Made by a program: the position numbers and the translations under genes. The notes below the pieces were generated by a model, which made no database searches, had not been told where the DNA came from, and was given only the letters and a program-made list of their open reading frames with translations. From Oscillospiraceae bacterium (GTDB taxonomy: Bacteria; Bacillota; Clostridia; Oscillospirales; Ruminococcaceae), in assembly GCA_028694405.1 (NCBI GenBank), contig JAQUTM010000055.1, forward strand, positions 1 to 12,305: a DNA stretch of 12,305 bases. Reading direction: 5' to 3'. Shown here in pieces: positions 1 to 7,003 of the stretch. The first letter of the stretch is position 1. Every line of letters starts with the position of its first letter.

Positions 1-662
1 GCGGAGGCCAACAGATTTGAGGCTTCGGGTGTAAAGACTGTACCGGTTTACAATCCAAAAGTGACGAGCGTAGACCCTGCAAGCAACCCGCCCGCAGGTT
101 ATACAATCGACCCGGCAAAAGGCACAAAACTGCCCTTTATCGTATCGGTAAGCAACAATAAGATTAACGTTGTGTATGTACCGGACGAAAGCAAAACACT
201 GAACTATACGGTAGAGTATTACAAAGACAGTGTAGCGGAGGCCAACAGATTTGAGGCTTCGGGTGTAAAGACTGTGCCGGTTTACAATCCAAAAGTGACG
301 AGCGTAGACCCTGCAAGCAACCCGCCCGCAGGTTATACAATCGACCCGGCAAAAGGTACAGAACTGCCCTTTATCGTATCGGTAAGCAACAATAAAATTA
401 ACGTTGTGTATGTACCGGACGAGAGCCAAACACTGAACTATACGGTAGAGTATTACAAAGACAGTGTAGCGGAGGCCAACAGATTTGAGACTTCGGGTGT
501 AAAGACTGTGCCGGTTTACAATCCAAAAGTGACGAGCGTAGACCCTGCAAGCAACCCGCCCGCAGGTTATACAATCGACCCCGCAAAAGGTACAGAACTG
601 CCCTTTATCGTATCGGTAAGCAACAATAAGATTAACGTTGTGTATGTACCGGACGAGAGCCA
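1..662 (+). repeat. Tandem 234-bp coding repeats of the adhesin
   Basis: The motif GTGACGAGCGTAGACCC recurs at 61, 295 and 529, giving an exact 234-bp (78-codon) period. Bases 1-60 are the end of a preceding unit. The third unit diverges after about 662. The copies differ by only a few bases, for example ggcacaaaactg against ggtacagaactg, and most differences are silent. Such near-identity suggests recent duplication or ongoing homogenisation. Copy number probably varies between strains, and the array extends upstream of the window. Confidence 0.95.
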
Positions 663-1737
663 AAAATATAATTATACAGTAAAATATAGATTAGACGGCA
701 GTGAAACTTCCATTGAGGAGCGCGGTCAAGTGGTTGTTTCAAACCCTGTAGTAACAAAGGTTCCCGATCATTTGGCAGAATTTCCTGATTGCTATGAGCC
801 TATGCCTTTTGTGAGCGCAACTATTTTATATGATAATTATGTTATTTATGTAGATTATAAATCTATGCCCGTGCCCGATGCTCAACTGAAAGTAACACAC
901 AATTATTTTCTGAATACTACTACCAGTGAAGGCACAGGCTATACAACACCTGTACTTGAAAACGGCACGCTTGTATCCGCACAAAGCTTACTCCAAAACG
1001 CTTGGGGCGGTAACACCTATCAACCTACAGGTATCATGGTAACCCGTACCAAGATAGAACGCACTGTACCCGAAGAAAAAATGCTTTTAACCATCGAAGA
1101 TGAAGCTACAGAACGCAGCGAAGTAAGCAGCAGTGAAGCGAGCAGCAGTGAAACAAGCAGCAGCAGCCAAGCGAGCAGCAGCAGCCAAGCAAGCAGCAGC
1201 AGTGAAGCAAGCAGCAGCAGCGAAGCGAGCAGCAGTGAAGCGAGCAGCAGCCAAGCGAGCAGTAGCAGCCAAGCGAGCAGCAGCAGTGAAGCGAGCAGCA
1301 GCGGCGAAGCGAGCAGCAGCGGCGAAACAAGCAGCGAAAATATTGCAGAAACACCGACTGTTCCTACAGAAAATATTGTACTACAGCCCACGGCTTATTA
1401 CTTTGATGAAGCTGTAACTTTACTGGCAGATACCCAAGGGGACGACCCGGAGGCTGTAAAGAGTGAAGTGTTAGAAGTTGGCTTGGACGGAACTTTTTTG
1501 TACGAAGATGGCTACAAGTACGAAGTGGTAATCACTTATAACCGTACGGTGGCGCCTACTCCGGATGATGAAGAAACGGAAACAACAACTACTACAAGCG
1601 AACCAGTTACCACAATTACGCCTGTTACACCAAGCGGCGCTTTGCCTAAAACCAGTGGCGCTCCTTTTGCAGCTACAGGTGTGCTAAGCTTGGCGGCGGC
1701 AGCTGTTGGCTTTGTAATTAAAAAACGTTATTTCTAA
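1..1737 (+). CDS. Cell-wall-anchored repeat adhesin, C-terminal part (5' end outside window)
   Basis: The frame is open from base 1, so the true start lies upstream. The visible part, about 578 residues, begins inside a tandem 78-residue repeat (234-bp unit). The repeat contains NYTVEYYKDS and resembles the MucBP-like beta-grasp modules of Firmicutes surface proteins. Two full units and the start of a third are followed by a diverged module (KYNYTVKYRLDGSE) and a less repetitive domain rich in Thr and Tyr. A roughly 74-residue Ser/Ala/Glu/Gln linker (1117-1338) comes next, then a second short domain. The C-terminus is a sorting signal: LPKTSG at 1642-1659, a hydrophobic stretch, and a KKRYF tail. 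The protein is therefore expected to be covalently attached to peptidoglycan by a sortase. Binding to host or mucin ligands is inferred from the family only. The motif has Ser where canonical LPxTG has Gly. A terminator follows the stop codon closely. Confidence 0.85.
   Translation, partial: AEANRFEASGVKTVPVYNPKVTSVDPASNPPAGYTIDPAKGTKLPFIVSVSNNKINVVYVPDESKTLNYTVEYYKDSVAEANRFEASGVKTVPVYNPKVTSVDPASNPPAGYTIDPAKGTELPFIVSVSNNKINVVYVPDESQTLNYTVEYYKDSVAEANRFETSGVKTVPVYNPKVTSVDPASNPPAGYTIDPAKGTELPFIVSVSNNKINVVYVPDESQKYNYTVKYRLDGSETSIEERGQVVVSNPVVTKVPDHLAEFPDCYEPMPFVSATILYDNYVIYVDYKSMPVPDAQLKVTHNYFLNTTTSEGTGYTTPVLENGTLVSAQSLLQNAWGGNTYQPTGIMVTRTKIERTVPEEKMLLTIEDEATERSEVSSSEASSSETSSSSQASSSSQASSSSEASSSSEASSSEASSSQASSSSQASSSSEASSSGEASSSGETSSENIAETPTVPTENIVLQPTAYYFDEAVTLLADTQGDDPEAVKSEVLEVGLDGTFLYEDGYKYEVVITYNRTVAPTPDDEETETTTTTSEPVTTITPVTPSGALPKTSGAPFAATGVLSLAAAAVGFVIKKRYF
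1117..1338 (+). repeat. AGC-rich serine linker (low-complexity coding repeat)
   Basis: About 74 codons encode SSSEASSS / SSSQASSS blocks, with serine written almost always as AGC. The protein segment is an extended, probably glycosylatable stalk between the repeat domains and the cell-wall anchor. At DNA level it is a slippage-prone AGCAGC tract. The long open frames seen on other strands here are by-products of this composition. Confidence 0.9.
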
Positions 1738-1763
1738 CAATAAAATAACAGCTTAAAAAGCAA

Positions 1764-1800
1764 AAAGAGCAAGTGCAGATTTTTCTGCACTTGCCCTTTT
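1764..1800. terminator. Bidirectional intrinsic terminator
   Basis: A perfect 10-bp stem (GCAAGTGCAG at 1769-1778 with CTGCACTTGC at 1785-1794) closes a 6-nt loop. It extends past one mismatch into an A-run on the left and CCCTTTT on the right. It gives a T-tract on both strands, so it can terminate the adhesin (+) and the convergent AAA+ gene (-). Confidence 0.85.
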
Positions 1801-1814
1801 ATTTATAAATACGG

Positions 1815-3848
1815 TTATTCTTTTATAAATGGCAGCTCCAATTCAAAATCTCCGCTTATCAATAAATCTAAGGCAGCGGTAGGCTGAGCTATAATACGTC
1901 GAGATTGATTTAAAATAGCCTGCTCAACTTTGTTGCGTACAAAACGGCCGTTTCCGCTCTCATTAGCAGCCAGTGCCTGTATAGCGTTAAAATAAGCTAA
2001 AAGCGGTATATCACAGCCCTCGTCTAATCTATACCCCTTCCCTTCGGCGGTAAAGTGTGCAATTTGCAACAGCTCAGCACCTGTGTAATCTTTAAATTCC
2101 AAAATATTTGGAAACCGAGATTTTAATCCGGAGTTTGCCTCTAAAAAGGTAAACATTTCTTTTGTGTAACCGGCTAAAATTACAACAATATCGTCGCGGT
2201 TATCCTCCATGCCTTTTACAAGGGTGTCAATCGCTTCCAAGCCAAAATTGTCATCTTTGCCGCGGTAAAGCGCATAGGCTTCATCTATAAAAAGTACGCC
2301 GCCCAAAGCCGATTCAATTACCTGTCGTGTAAGCGGCGCTGTATGCCCTACATAGCGGCCTACCAAGTCGGCACGCGTTACCTCTACCAGCTGGCCGCCG
2401 CTTAAAACCCCTATAGCTTTTAAATATTTGGCAATTAGACGCGCCACAGTGGTTTTGCCTGTGCCGGGGTTTCCCGTAAATATCATATGCATAGCAGGAC
2501 TGCTGGTTTTTAGGCCTTGTGCCTTGCGCAGAGCCTGTACCTTAAATGCATTTTCTAACGATAAAATGTAAGCTTTTATTTCTTCGTGACCTACTATTTT
2601 CTCGAATTCGGCTTTCACCTCTTCCAGAGAGCCGTCCGCTGTGTTACCCAGTAAGTTAAATAGCGGCATGGTATCGCTGCCAAAAGCAGCATGGAGTATG
2701 CCGTTTTCAAGGCTAAAGGTAACAGCCAATTTGTCAGTAGTATCCATACGCAGACGATACTCGCTTAAAGCTTTAAAGCATAAAGCGGCATATTCTTCCA
2801 CTGCGGTTATACCAAGCTCTTTGGTGTACTGTGCCGCAAAGTGTGCAGGTAAAATGTCTGTACCGTGTAAATCGAATAAAAGTTTGCTCTCTGCCTTTTT
2901 TACAAGTGTATCCACATAGATTGCGGCAATTTCTTGCAGGCTTTCTGCGGTAAAACTGCCGGTCTCACAAACGTCTCCTAGGGACGCTATAAATTTACTG
3001 CCCATGGTATCGGCAACCTTGCTCTTTTTGTCCTCTGAAATAAATACCAAATACTGCTCTTTTAAACATAGTTCACTTACCACGTTGGGGGACAAAGCAC
3101 TGCCTGCCTCTACTAAAATGCCTTTTTGTGCTACATATCTTGTTTCTAATTTTATTTTACCTGTTGTAACAAGCTCGGAAACGCTGGTTAAAATGCCGGG
3201 GTGACAGGTATTGTAGTTTTCAAATAGCAGTACCGATGCCCCACTTTGCAGTGCAGCATACATATCTTGTAAAAAAAGCTTACTCTCCCCTGCTGTTGGA
3301 TAGGCAGATAAATCGATAAGCCGCACAATGCCGTTGGAAAGAGCACCTTTTGTATGAAGCTCGCGGCAAATTTCAAGTAAAGCTGTATGGCGTCCCGTTC
3401 CCTTTTGTCCAAGCAGCAAAATACAATTTTTGGCACGAGGAGCATCGTATCCCGCTACAAAAGGACGTTTAAACGCCATTACCAAAGCAGACACAAAAGC
3501 TTTTTGCCCTTTAATACAACCATTTAAAGTTTCAGCTAAACCGTTAAAAGCTTCCAGTGGGTTGCTTTGTGCCGGTAAGGTTTCTTTTTGCGGCACTAAA
3601 CCGTCTTTTTCCAGTTCTCGCTGCATATTGGCTATTTGTGCATTTAAGCTTTGCTGATTATCTGTAAGCTGAGAAAATACAGCTTTATCCGCATTTGCGG
3701 CAGCCAAAGTATTTTTATTCATGGCGTCCAATGCAGCCTGCATACTAAGCAAGGCAGAATCAGTGTCCTGCAAATCTTCTTTTTTAGGTGAAACAGAAGG
3801 GCGGCTGCCAAAGACAGAGTTTAATAAAGTATCCATGTCGTCTTTCAT
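1815..3848 (-). CDS. Two-module AAA+ ATPase: degenerate Clp-like module plus CbxX/SpoVK-type module
   Basis: The product has 677 residues. The N-terminus (about 30-80) is polar and probably coiled coil. A first AAA-like module follows, with a weak Walker A, GQKGTGRHT (147-155), in which the catalytic Lys position is Arg. Its Walker B-like segment, LLFENYNTCHPGI (207-219), resembles the LLDEIEKAHPDV segment of Clp/Hsp100 D2 domains but lacks the Asp-Glu pair. The second module is intact and of the CbxX/CfxQ/SpoVK family: Walker A GNPGTGKTT (459-467), LVGRYVGHT (495-503), Walker B VLFIDEA (518-524), sensor-1 region VVILAGY (555-561), Arg finger KSRFPN (576-581) and sensor-2 GNGRFVRN (632-639). 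This family includes protein remodellers, such as Rubisco activase CbbX and the EccA proteins of type VII secretion. The substrate here is unknown. The start is chosen by GGAGG at 3855-3859, 6 nt upstream of ATG. The gene diverges from the rhomboid gene. Confidence 0.85.
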   Translation of the reverse strand: MKDDMDTLLNSVFGSRPSVSPKKEDLQDTDSALLSMQAALDAMNKNTLAAANADKAVFSQLTDNQQSLNAQIANMQRELEKDGLVPQKETLPAQSNPLEAFNGLAETLNGCIKGQKAFVSALVMAFKRPFVAGYDAPRAKNCILLLGQKGTGRHTALLEICRELHTKGALSNGIVRLIDLSAYPTAGESKLFLQDMYAALQSGASVLLFENYNTCHPGILTSVSELVTTGKIKLETRYVAQKGILVEAGSALSPNVVSELCLKEQYLVFISEDKKSKVADTMGSKFIASLGDVCETGSFTAESLQEIAAIYVDTLVKKAESKLLFDLHGTDILPAHFAAQYTKELGITAVEEYAALCFKALSEYRLRMDTTDKLAVTFSLENGILHAAFGSDTMPLFNLLGNTADGSLEEVKAEFEKIVGHEEIKAYILSLENAFKVQALRKAQGLKTSSPAMHMIFTGNPGTGKTTVARLIAKYLKAIGVLSGGQLVEVTRADLVGRYVGHTAPLTRQVIESALGGVLFIDEAYALYRGKDDNFGLEAIDTLVKGMEDNRDDIVVILAGYTKEMFTFLEANSGLKSRFPNILEFKDYTGAELLQIAHFTAEGKGYRLDEGCDIPLLAYFNAIQALAANESGNGRFVRNKVEQAILNQSRRIIAQPTAALDLLISGDFELELPFIKE

Positions 3849-3877
3849 TTGTTGCCTCCGTAGTTATAATTTATAAA

Positions 3878-3900
3878 AAGTCCTTTATTTACAAGGGCTT
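3878..3900 (-). promoter_or_regulatory. Possible leader hairpin upstream of the AAA+ gene
   Basis: AAGTCCTT (3878-3885) pairs with AAGGGCTT (3893-3900) over 8 bp, including one G-T pair. On the minus strand it is followed by a T-run, about 20 nt before the ribosome binding site. It could attenuate the ATPase transcript or terminate upstream transcription. The stem is modest, so the call is weak. Confidence 0.3.
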
Positions 3901-4016
3901 AAGCTATAATAAAATGCCAATAAAAAAACAGATGTTAAAGCTATTGTATCACTTTTTTTAAATACTGAAAACCGAAAATGAAGTCCTTTTTTAAAACTCT
4001 TGTAAAAATAAGCGGC

Positions 4017-4045
4017 TTGTTTAAAACGAAAGTAAGATATATAAT
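4017..4045 (+). promoter_or_regulatory. Predicted vegetative promoter for the rhomboid gene
   Basis: A perfect -10 box, TATAAT (4040-4045), lies 17 bp after a weak -35 box, TTGTTT (4017-4022). Transcription would start near 4052, leaving a short leader of about 23 nt before the ATG at 4075. Confidence 0.45.
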
Positions 4046-4074
4046 TTTAAAAAACACAAATTGTGAGAGACTGT

Positions 4075-4650
4075 ATGAAACATTTTAAAAAAATTACTTA
4101 CAATGCTCCTGTAGTGCTTACCTTTGCGCTGGTTTCTCTGGGCGCGCTTTTATTAAATATGGCCACAGGCGGTAAAACAAACGGGCTTCTGTTTAGTGTC
4201 TATCGCAGCAGCGCCGCAACGCCTATGTTTTATGTACGGCTTTTCGGCCATGTTTTGGGGCACGTTAACTGGGCGCATTATAGTAGCAATATGCTTTTGC
4301 TTTTATTAACAGGCCCTATGTTGGAAGAAAAATACGGCAGTAAAGGTCTTTTAAAAGTAATTTTGCTTACCGCACTTACCACCGGTTTAGTACAGGTAGC
4401 GTTTTTTCCTAACAGTGCTTTGCTGGGTGCCAGCGGTGTGGTGTTTGCCTTTATTTTACTTGCCTCTGTTACAGGCACAGAGAAAGGAAGCATACCCCTT
4501 ACGCTGCTTGTTGTAGCAGCAATTTATTTGGGCCAACAGCTTTACCAAGGCATTGCGGTACAAGATAATGTATCTAATTTAACACATATCATAGGAGGCA
4601 TTTTAGGCGGTGTGTACGGCATGGCACTTCGCCCTAAAAAAGAAACTTAA
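4075..4650 (+). CDS. Rhomboid-family intramembrane serine protease
   Basis: The product has 191 residues and is strongly hydrophobic, with about six membrane segments. Catalytic features of rhomboids are visible. HxxxN is H68-YSS-N72, matching the His and Asn that form the oxyanion region. GASG carries the nucleophile Ser120. HIIGG carries the catalytic-dyad His171 in the last membrane helix. EEKYG after the second helix is also typical. Rhomboids cleave other membrane proteins within or near the bilayer; the substrate here is unknown. An in-frame GTG lies at 4063, but the ATG at 4075 (MKHFKKITYNAPVV) fits the N-terminus usual for small Firmicutes rhomboids. The upstream GAGAGA is only a weak ribosome binding site, so the start is less certain than the family. 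The gene is divergent from the AAA+ ATPase, and the TPR gene follows 245 bp downstream on the same strand. Confidence 0.9.
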   Translation: MKHFKKITYNAPVVLTFALVSLGALLLNMATGGKTNGLLFSVYRSSAATPMFYVRLFGHVLGHVNWAHYSSNMLLLLLTGPMLEEKYGSKGLLKVILLTALTTGLVQVAFFPNSALLGASGVVFAFILLASVTGTEKGSIPLTLLVVAAIYLGQQLYQGIAVQDNVSNLTHIIGGILGGVYGMALRPKKET

Positions 4651-4895
4651 AAGTAAACTATAAATTTTAAAGGGGTCTCTGTAATGCGAAAGTGTGGGCG
4701 ATTTGTATCTATCCCAAAGCACAGTAAAGTTTTTTGTTAAAAGTGTGCTAAAAAAGACGGAGTGTGCAAACAGAACCGAGCCAGGGGTAAAGGATAGAGA
4801 TAACCCATAATTTTATGAAATAGGTATGTAAAAGAAGCTCTGCAAAATTTTTTTTCAATGATGGAAATCTTTATTTGACAAAAAGGAGATACGGA
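4651..4895. other. Intergenic leader region of the TPR gene, no confident element
   Basis: No open frame of note is seen. A 6-bp pairing AGCACA / TGTGCT brackets an AT-rich loop near 4719-4750. GGGTCTCT near 4670 could pair with AGAG-ATA-ACCC near 4797-4808. Neither matches a riboswitch or RNA family that I recognise. A 5' leader or small RNA is possible but unproven. Confidence 0.25.
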
Positions 4896-6479
4896 ATGAC
4901 AACAGGTGAACTATTATATTATGCGGCAATTACATTGTTTGTGCTGACAATTACACTGCAAATTGTATTTACTCTCAAAAAGCCAAAGCATGGGCATCAA
5001 AAAGCACAAGCAACTTTATATGGTAAGCACATACAGGTGAAAGCTGCACCGCTTGGGGCAGAAACAGTTGCTTTAAAACCAAAGTCGATACCCTTTAGCA
5101 CAGAGAAATCCGAGTTAAAAGCAAAGGCAACTCACCTCAAACCATATATTTTTTCAGCAAAAACAGCAATTAAAACAATATTCTTGGTGCTAATGATAGG
5201 GCTGACGTTTTGCAGCTGTTCAAAAGCTTCCGCTGAAAACAACTGGAAACAGCAGTATGACTTAGGCGTAAAGTATCTATCCAGTGGAAATTATGACGAA
5301 GCAATCATTGCTTTTACGGCTGCTATTGAAATTGACCCCAAACGCAGCGATGCATATACCGGCCTTGTGGACGTATACTTTGTACAAAATAATTACGAGA
5401 AGGCGGCTGAAGTGCTAAGCCAAGGCGAGCCCTATTTTGAAGAGCAACAACTGCAGCGTTATCGGCAGGCTCTTGACCTTTTAGAAAACAACAAACAAGG
5501 TGTTTTTATTACAGATTTGAAGTTTGACTTAGATCGTTATCGCTTGGGAAAGCCGACACAATTTTTAGTTACAGTTATTTATGGCTGCGGTGCCAATGTA
5601 GATGGCGTAATTAGGATTGGCGCAAACACCGCTGAACCCAATGATTTTTTGATGATAAACGAGGATTTTTTAGTAAAGGGTAATGGTAGACGCCAATTTC
5701 AGGTAGAAATTGTGCCAAAACAGTGGGAAGCGGTACAATTTGGAATTTGCGTAAATTTATCAGAGACCGGCAACAAAGATGAAAGTGCTCTGATTAGCAG
5801 CGACATTTTGTACATTGATGCAGACGGTAATATAAGTGCGGGTTTGGGTCATGCGGCATATAATCGTATACCCAACCAGGCAATAAACGGCAAAGAAATT
5901 TCTGCTGCAATTTATAATAATCCGGATTTTATTAAGCCGGAAGAACTAACACTTGGCAATATCCCCTTTTATGAAGCCAACCAAAATCAAATACTTGCCG
6001 CTTACGCTGAATTTATGTCGCAGTCAACTGAAATTGAGCAAGGAATTTTACAATGTGATATTTTTTCTACCAATAGTAACACCTGGAAACAGGGCGTATC
6101 TGTTGTATTTAATCAAAGCCAAAATAATGGGCTTGCGTCTTCGGTAATCTATAACGAATCTTCTAATGGTTTTTATTCTGCTGACGATACATCATCTGCC
6201 GGTGTTGTACCGGAGCTGCGAGATATTAAATTGTACGATTCTGCAGAGGTGGTATTTCGCAAGTTGGGAATAGCTTTGCAGCCAGATAAGGTGTTGCTGC
6301 CACAACAGTATGTGGTAATGACAGAATATTCGTATGATACGGTTGGATTGTTTGATGACAGCTTTAAAACCTGTGAGTTTTTCTGGCAACAAAAAAATAA
6401 TCTGGGCATATCGCTGATATTGAGTTTTGATGCACAAGATCAGCTACAAAAAATGGAATATCGTGCGCACCTATTATAA
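4896..6479 (+). CDS. Membrane-anchored TPR protein with unidentified C-terminal domain
   Basis: The product has 527 residues. The start is the ATG at 4896, preceded by AAGGAG with a 7-nt spacer. An in-frame TTG at 4875 has no such site. An N-terminal membrane segment (about 8-28) is followed by a basic, Lys/Ala/Pro-rich linker. A second hydrophobic segment (about 92-108) ends in FCSCSKAS, which looks like an internal lipobox. Two TPR motifs follow, at about 117-150 (NYDEAIIAFTAAIEIDP) and 151-182 (NYEKAAEVL). The remaining roughly 330 residues are a probable extracytoplasmic beta-rich region that I cannot assign. TPRs mediate protein-protein contacts, so the protein may be a surface scaffold or assembly factor. 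No catalytic motif is seen. It is on the same strand as the rhomboid but well separated, so an operon is uncertain. Confidence 0.7.
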   Translation: MTTGELLYYAAITLFVLTITLQIVFTLKKPKHGHQKAQATLYGKHIQVKAAPLGAETVALKPKSIPFSTEKSELKAKATHLKPYIFSAKTAIKTIFLVLMIGLTFCSCSKASAENNWKQQYDLGVKYLSSGNYDEAIIAFTAAIEIDPKRSDAYTGLVDVYFVQNNYEKAAEVLSQGEPYFEEQQLQRYRQALDLLENNKQGVFITDLKFDLDRYRLGKPTQFLVTVIYGCGANVDGVIRIGANTAEPNDFLMINEDFLVKGNGRRQFQVEIVPKQWEAVQFGICVNLSETGNKDESALISSDILYIDADGNISAGLGHAAYNRIPNQAINGKEISAAIYNNPDFIKPEELTLGNIPFYEANQNQILAAYAEFMSQSTEIEQGILQCDIFSTNSNTWKQGVSVVFNQSQNNGLASSVIYNESSNGFYSADDTSSAGVVPELRDIKLYDSAEVVFRKLGIALQPDKVLLPQQYVVMTEYSYDTVGLFDDSFKTCEFFWQQKNNLGISLILSFDAQDQLQKMEYRAHLL

Positions 6480-6834
6480 ATATAATGGTTACAAAGTTAA
6501 AACAAAACTTCCCTTTTCAATTTTGGCACAAGCGCGGTTTTCGCTAACTTGCAAAATAGTATTGGCGGCAGACAAGAAGTGGGCGCAATGCATAAAAGTG
6601 ATGTTGGCTTTATCCCGCCGTCTCTCAGATGTTCCCCATAGTTGCGGTACGCCATGCTAAAATAAGTGAGGGATACCGCTTTCAGGAAAAAAGATTGCGC
6701 TATAACAGCGCTAAATGTGCCGCAAAGTCCGTTTTTAAATATCCCATAGGGAAAGAAAAGCATTTAAACAGTATTGGATTGATTATATGGCGCTTTTTCA
6801 AATCTCAAACAAATGTCTTTCGGCGAAACATAAA
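6480..6834. other. Noncoding convergent region, unassigned
   Basis: The region lies between the TPR stop codon and the rtcB terminator. An 88-codon open frame on the minus strand (6497-6763) has no convincing ribosome binding site, an unusual composition and no recognisable domain, so I do not call it. Small hairpins exist, for example GCGCT/AGCGC near 6704-6720 and TCCC/GGGA near 6743-6755. No strong terminator for the TPR gene is evident. It could be decayed coding or repeat sequence. Confidence 0.3.
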
Positions 6835-6886
6835 AAGCCGCACATTGTAGCTATTGCCTGAGGAGGCAAAGCTTTATGTGCGGCTT
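6835..6886 (-). terminator. Long terminator hairpin downstream of rtcB
   Basis: Outer arms AAGCCGCACAT (6835-6845) and ATGTGCGGCTT (6876-6886) pair perfectly over 11 bp. Inside, AGCT (6849-6852) pairs with AGCT (6870-6873), and TTGCCT (6854-6859) pairs with AGGCAA (6864-6869) around a GAGG loop. On the minus strand the 3' arm runs into TTTTTA. This fits an intrinsic terminator for the rtcB transcript, with an unusually long stem. Confidence 0.75.
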
Positions 6887-6890
6887 ACGC

Positions 6891-6909
6891 ATTCTGCTGT
6901 CAGCAGAAT
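6891..6909. repeat. 19-bp palindrome in the rtcB 3' untranslated region
   Basis: ATTCTGCTG and CAGCAGAAT flank a single central base, giving 9-bp arms just before the terminator on the minus strand. As RNA it would form a short hairpin; as DNA it could bind a dimeric protein. The minus strand reads ACAGCAG here, the same heptamer as in one of the upstream RNA units. Confidence 0.5.
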
Positions 6910-7003
6910 TTACACCTGCTTAGGTTGCCAGGCTTGCGCAAAATTCTTTAAAATTGTCTCTTTTATTTCCGTGGGTTACTCTCTGTTTGCTTTGCAAAAC
7001 ATA

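Noticed and set aside
1020..1417. Several open frames on both strands over the serine linker
   Set aside because: They are low-complexity Leu/Ala/Cys or Lys/Ala products of the AGC repeat read in other frames.
4063..4074. GTG start for the rhomboid protease
   Set aside because: The ATG at 4075 fits the usual N-terminus of the family better; the choice changes only four residues.
4651..4874. Riboswitch or 6S RNA upstream of the TPR gene
   Set aside because: Some possible pairings exist, but no conserved core of a riboswitch class I know and no clear 6S-like central bubble.
6497..6763. 88-codon minus-strand frame
   Set aside because: No good ribosome binding site, no domain, Cys/Pro-rich composition; kept only as an unexplained region.
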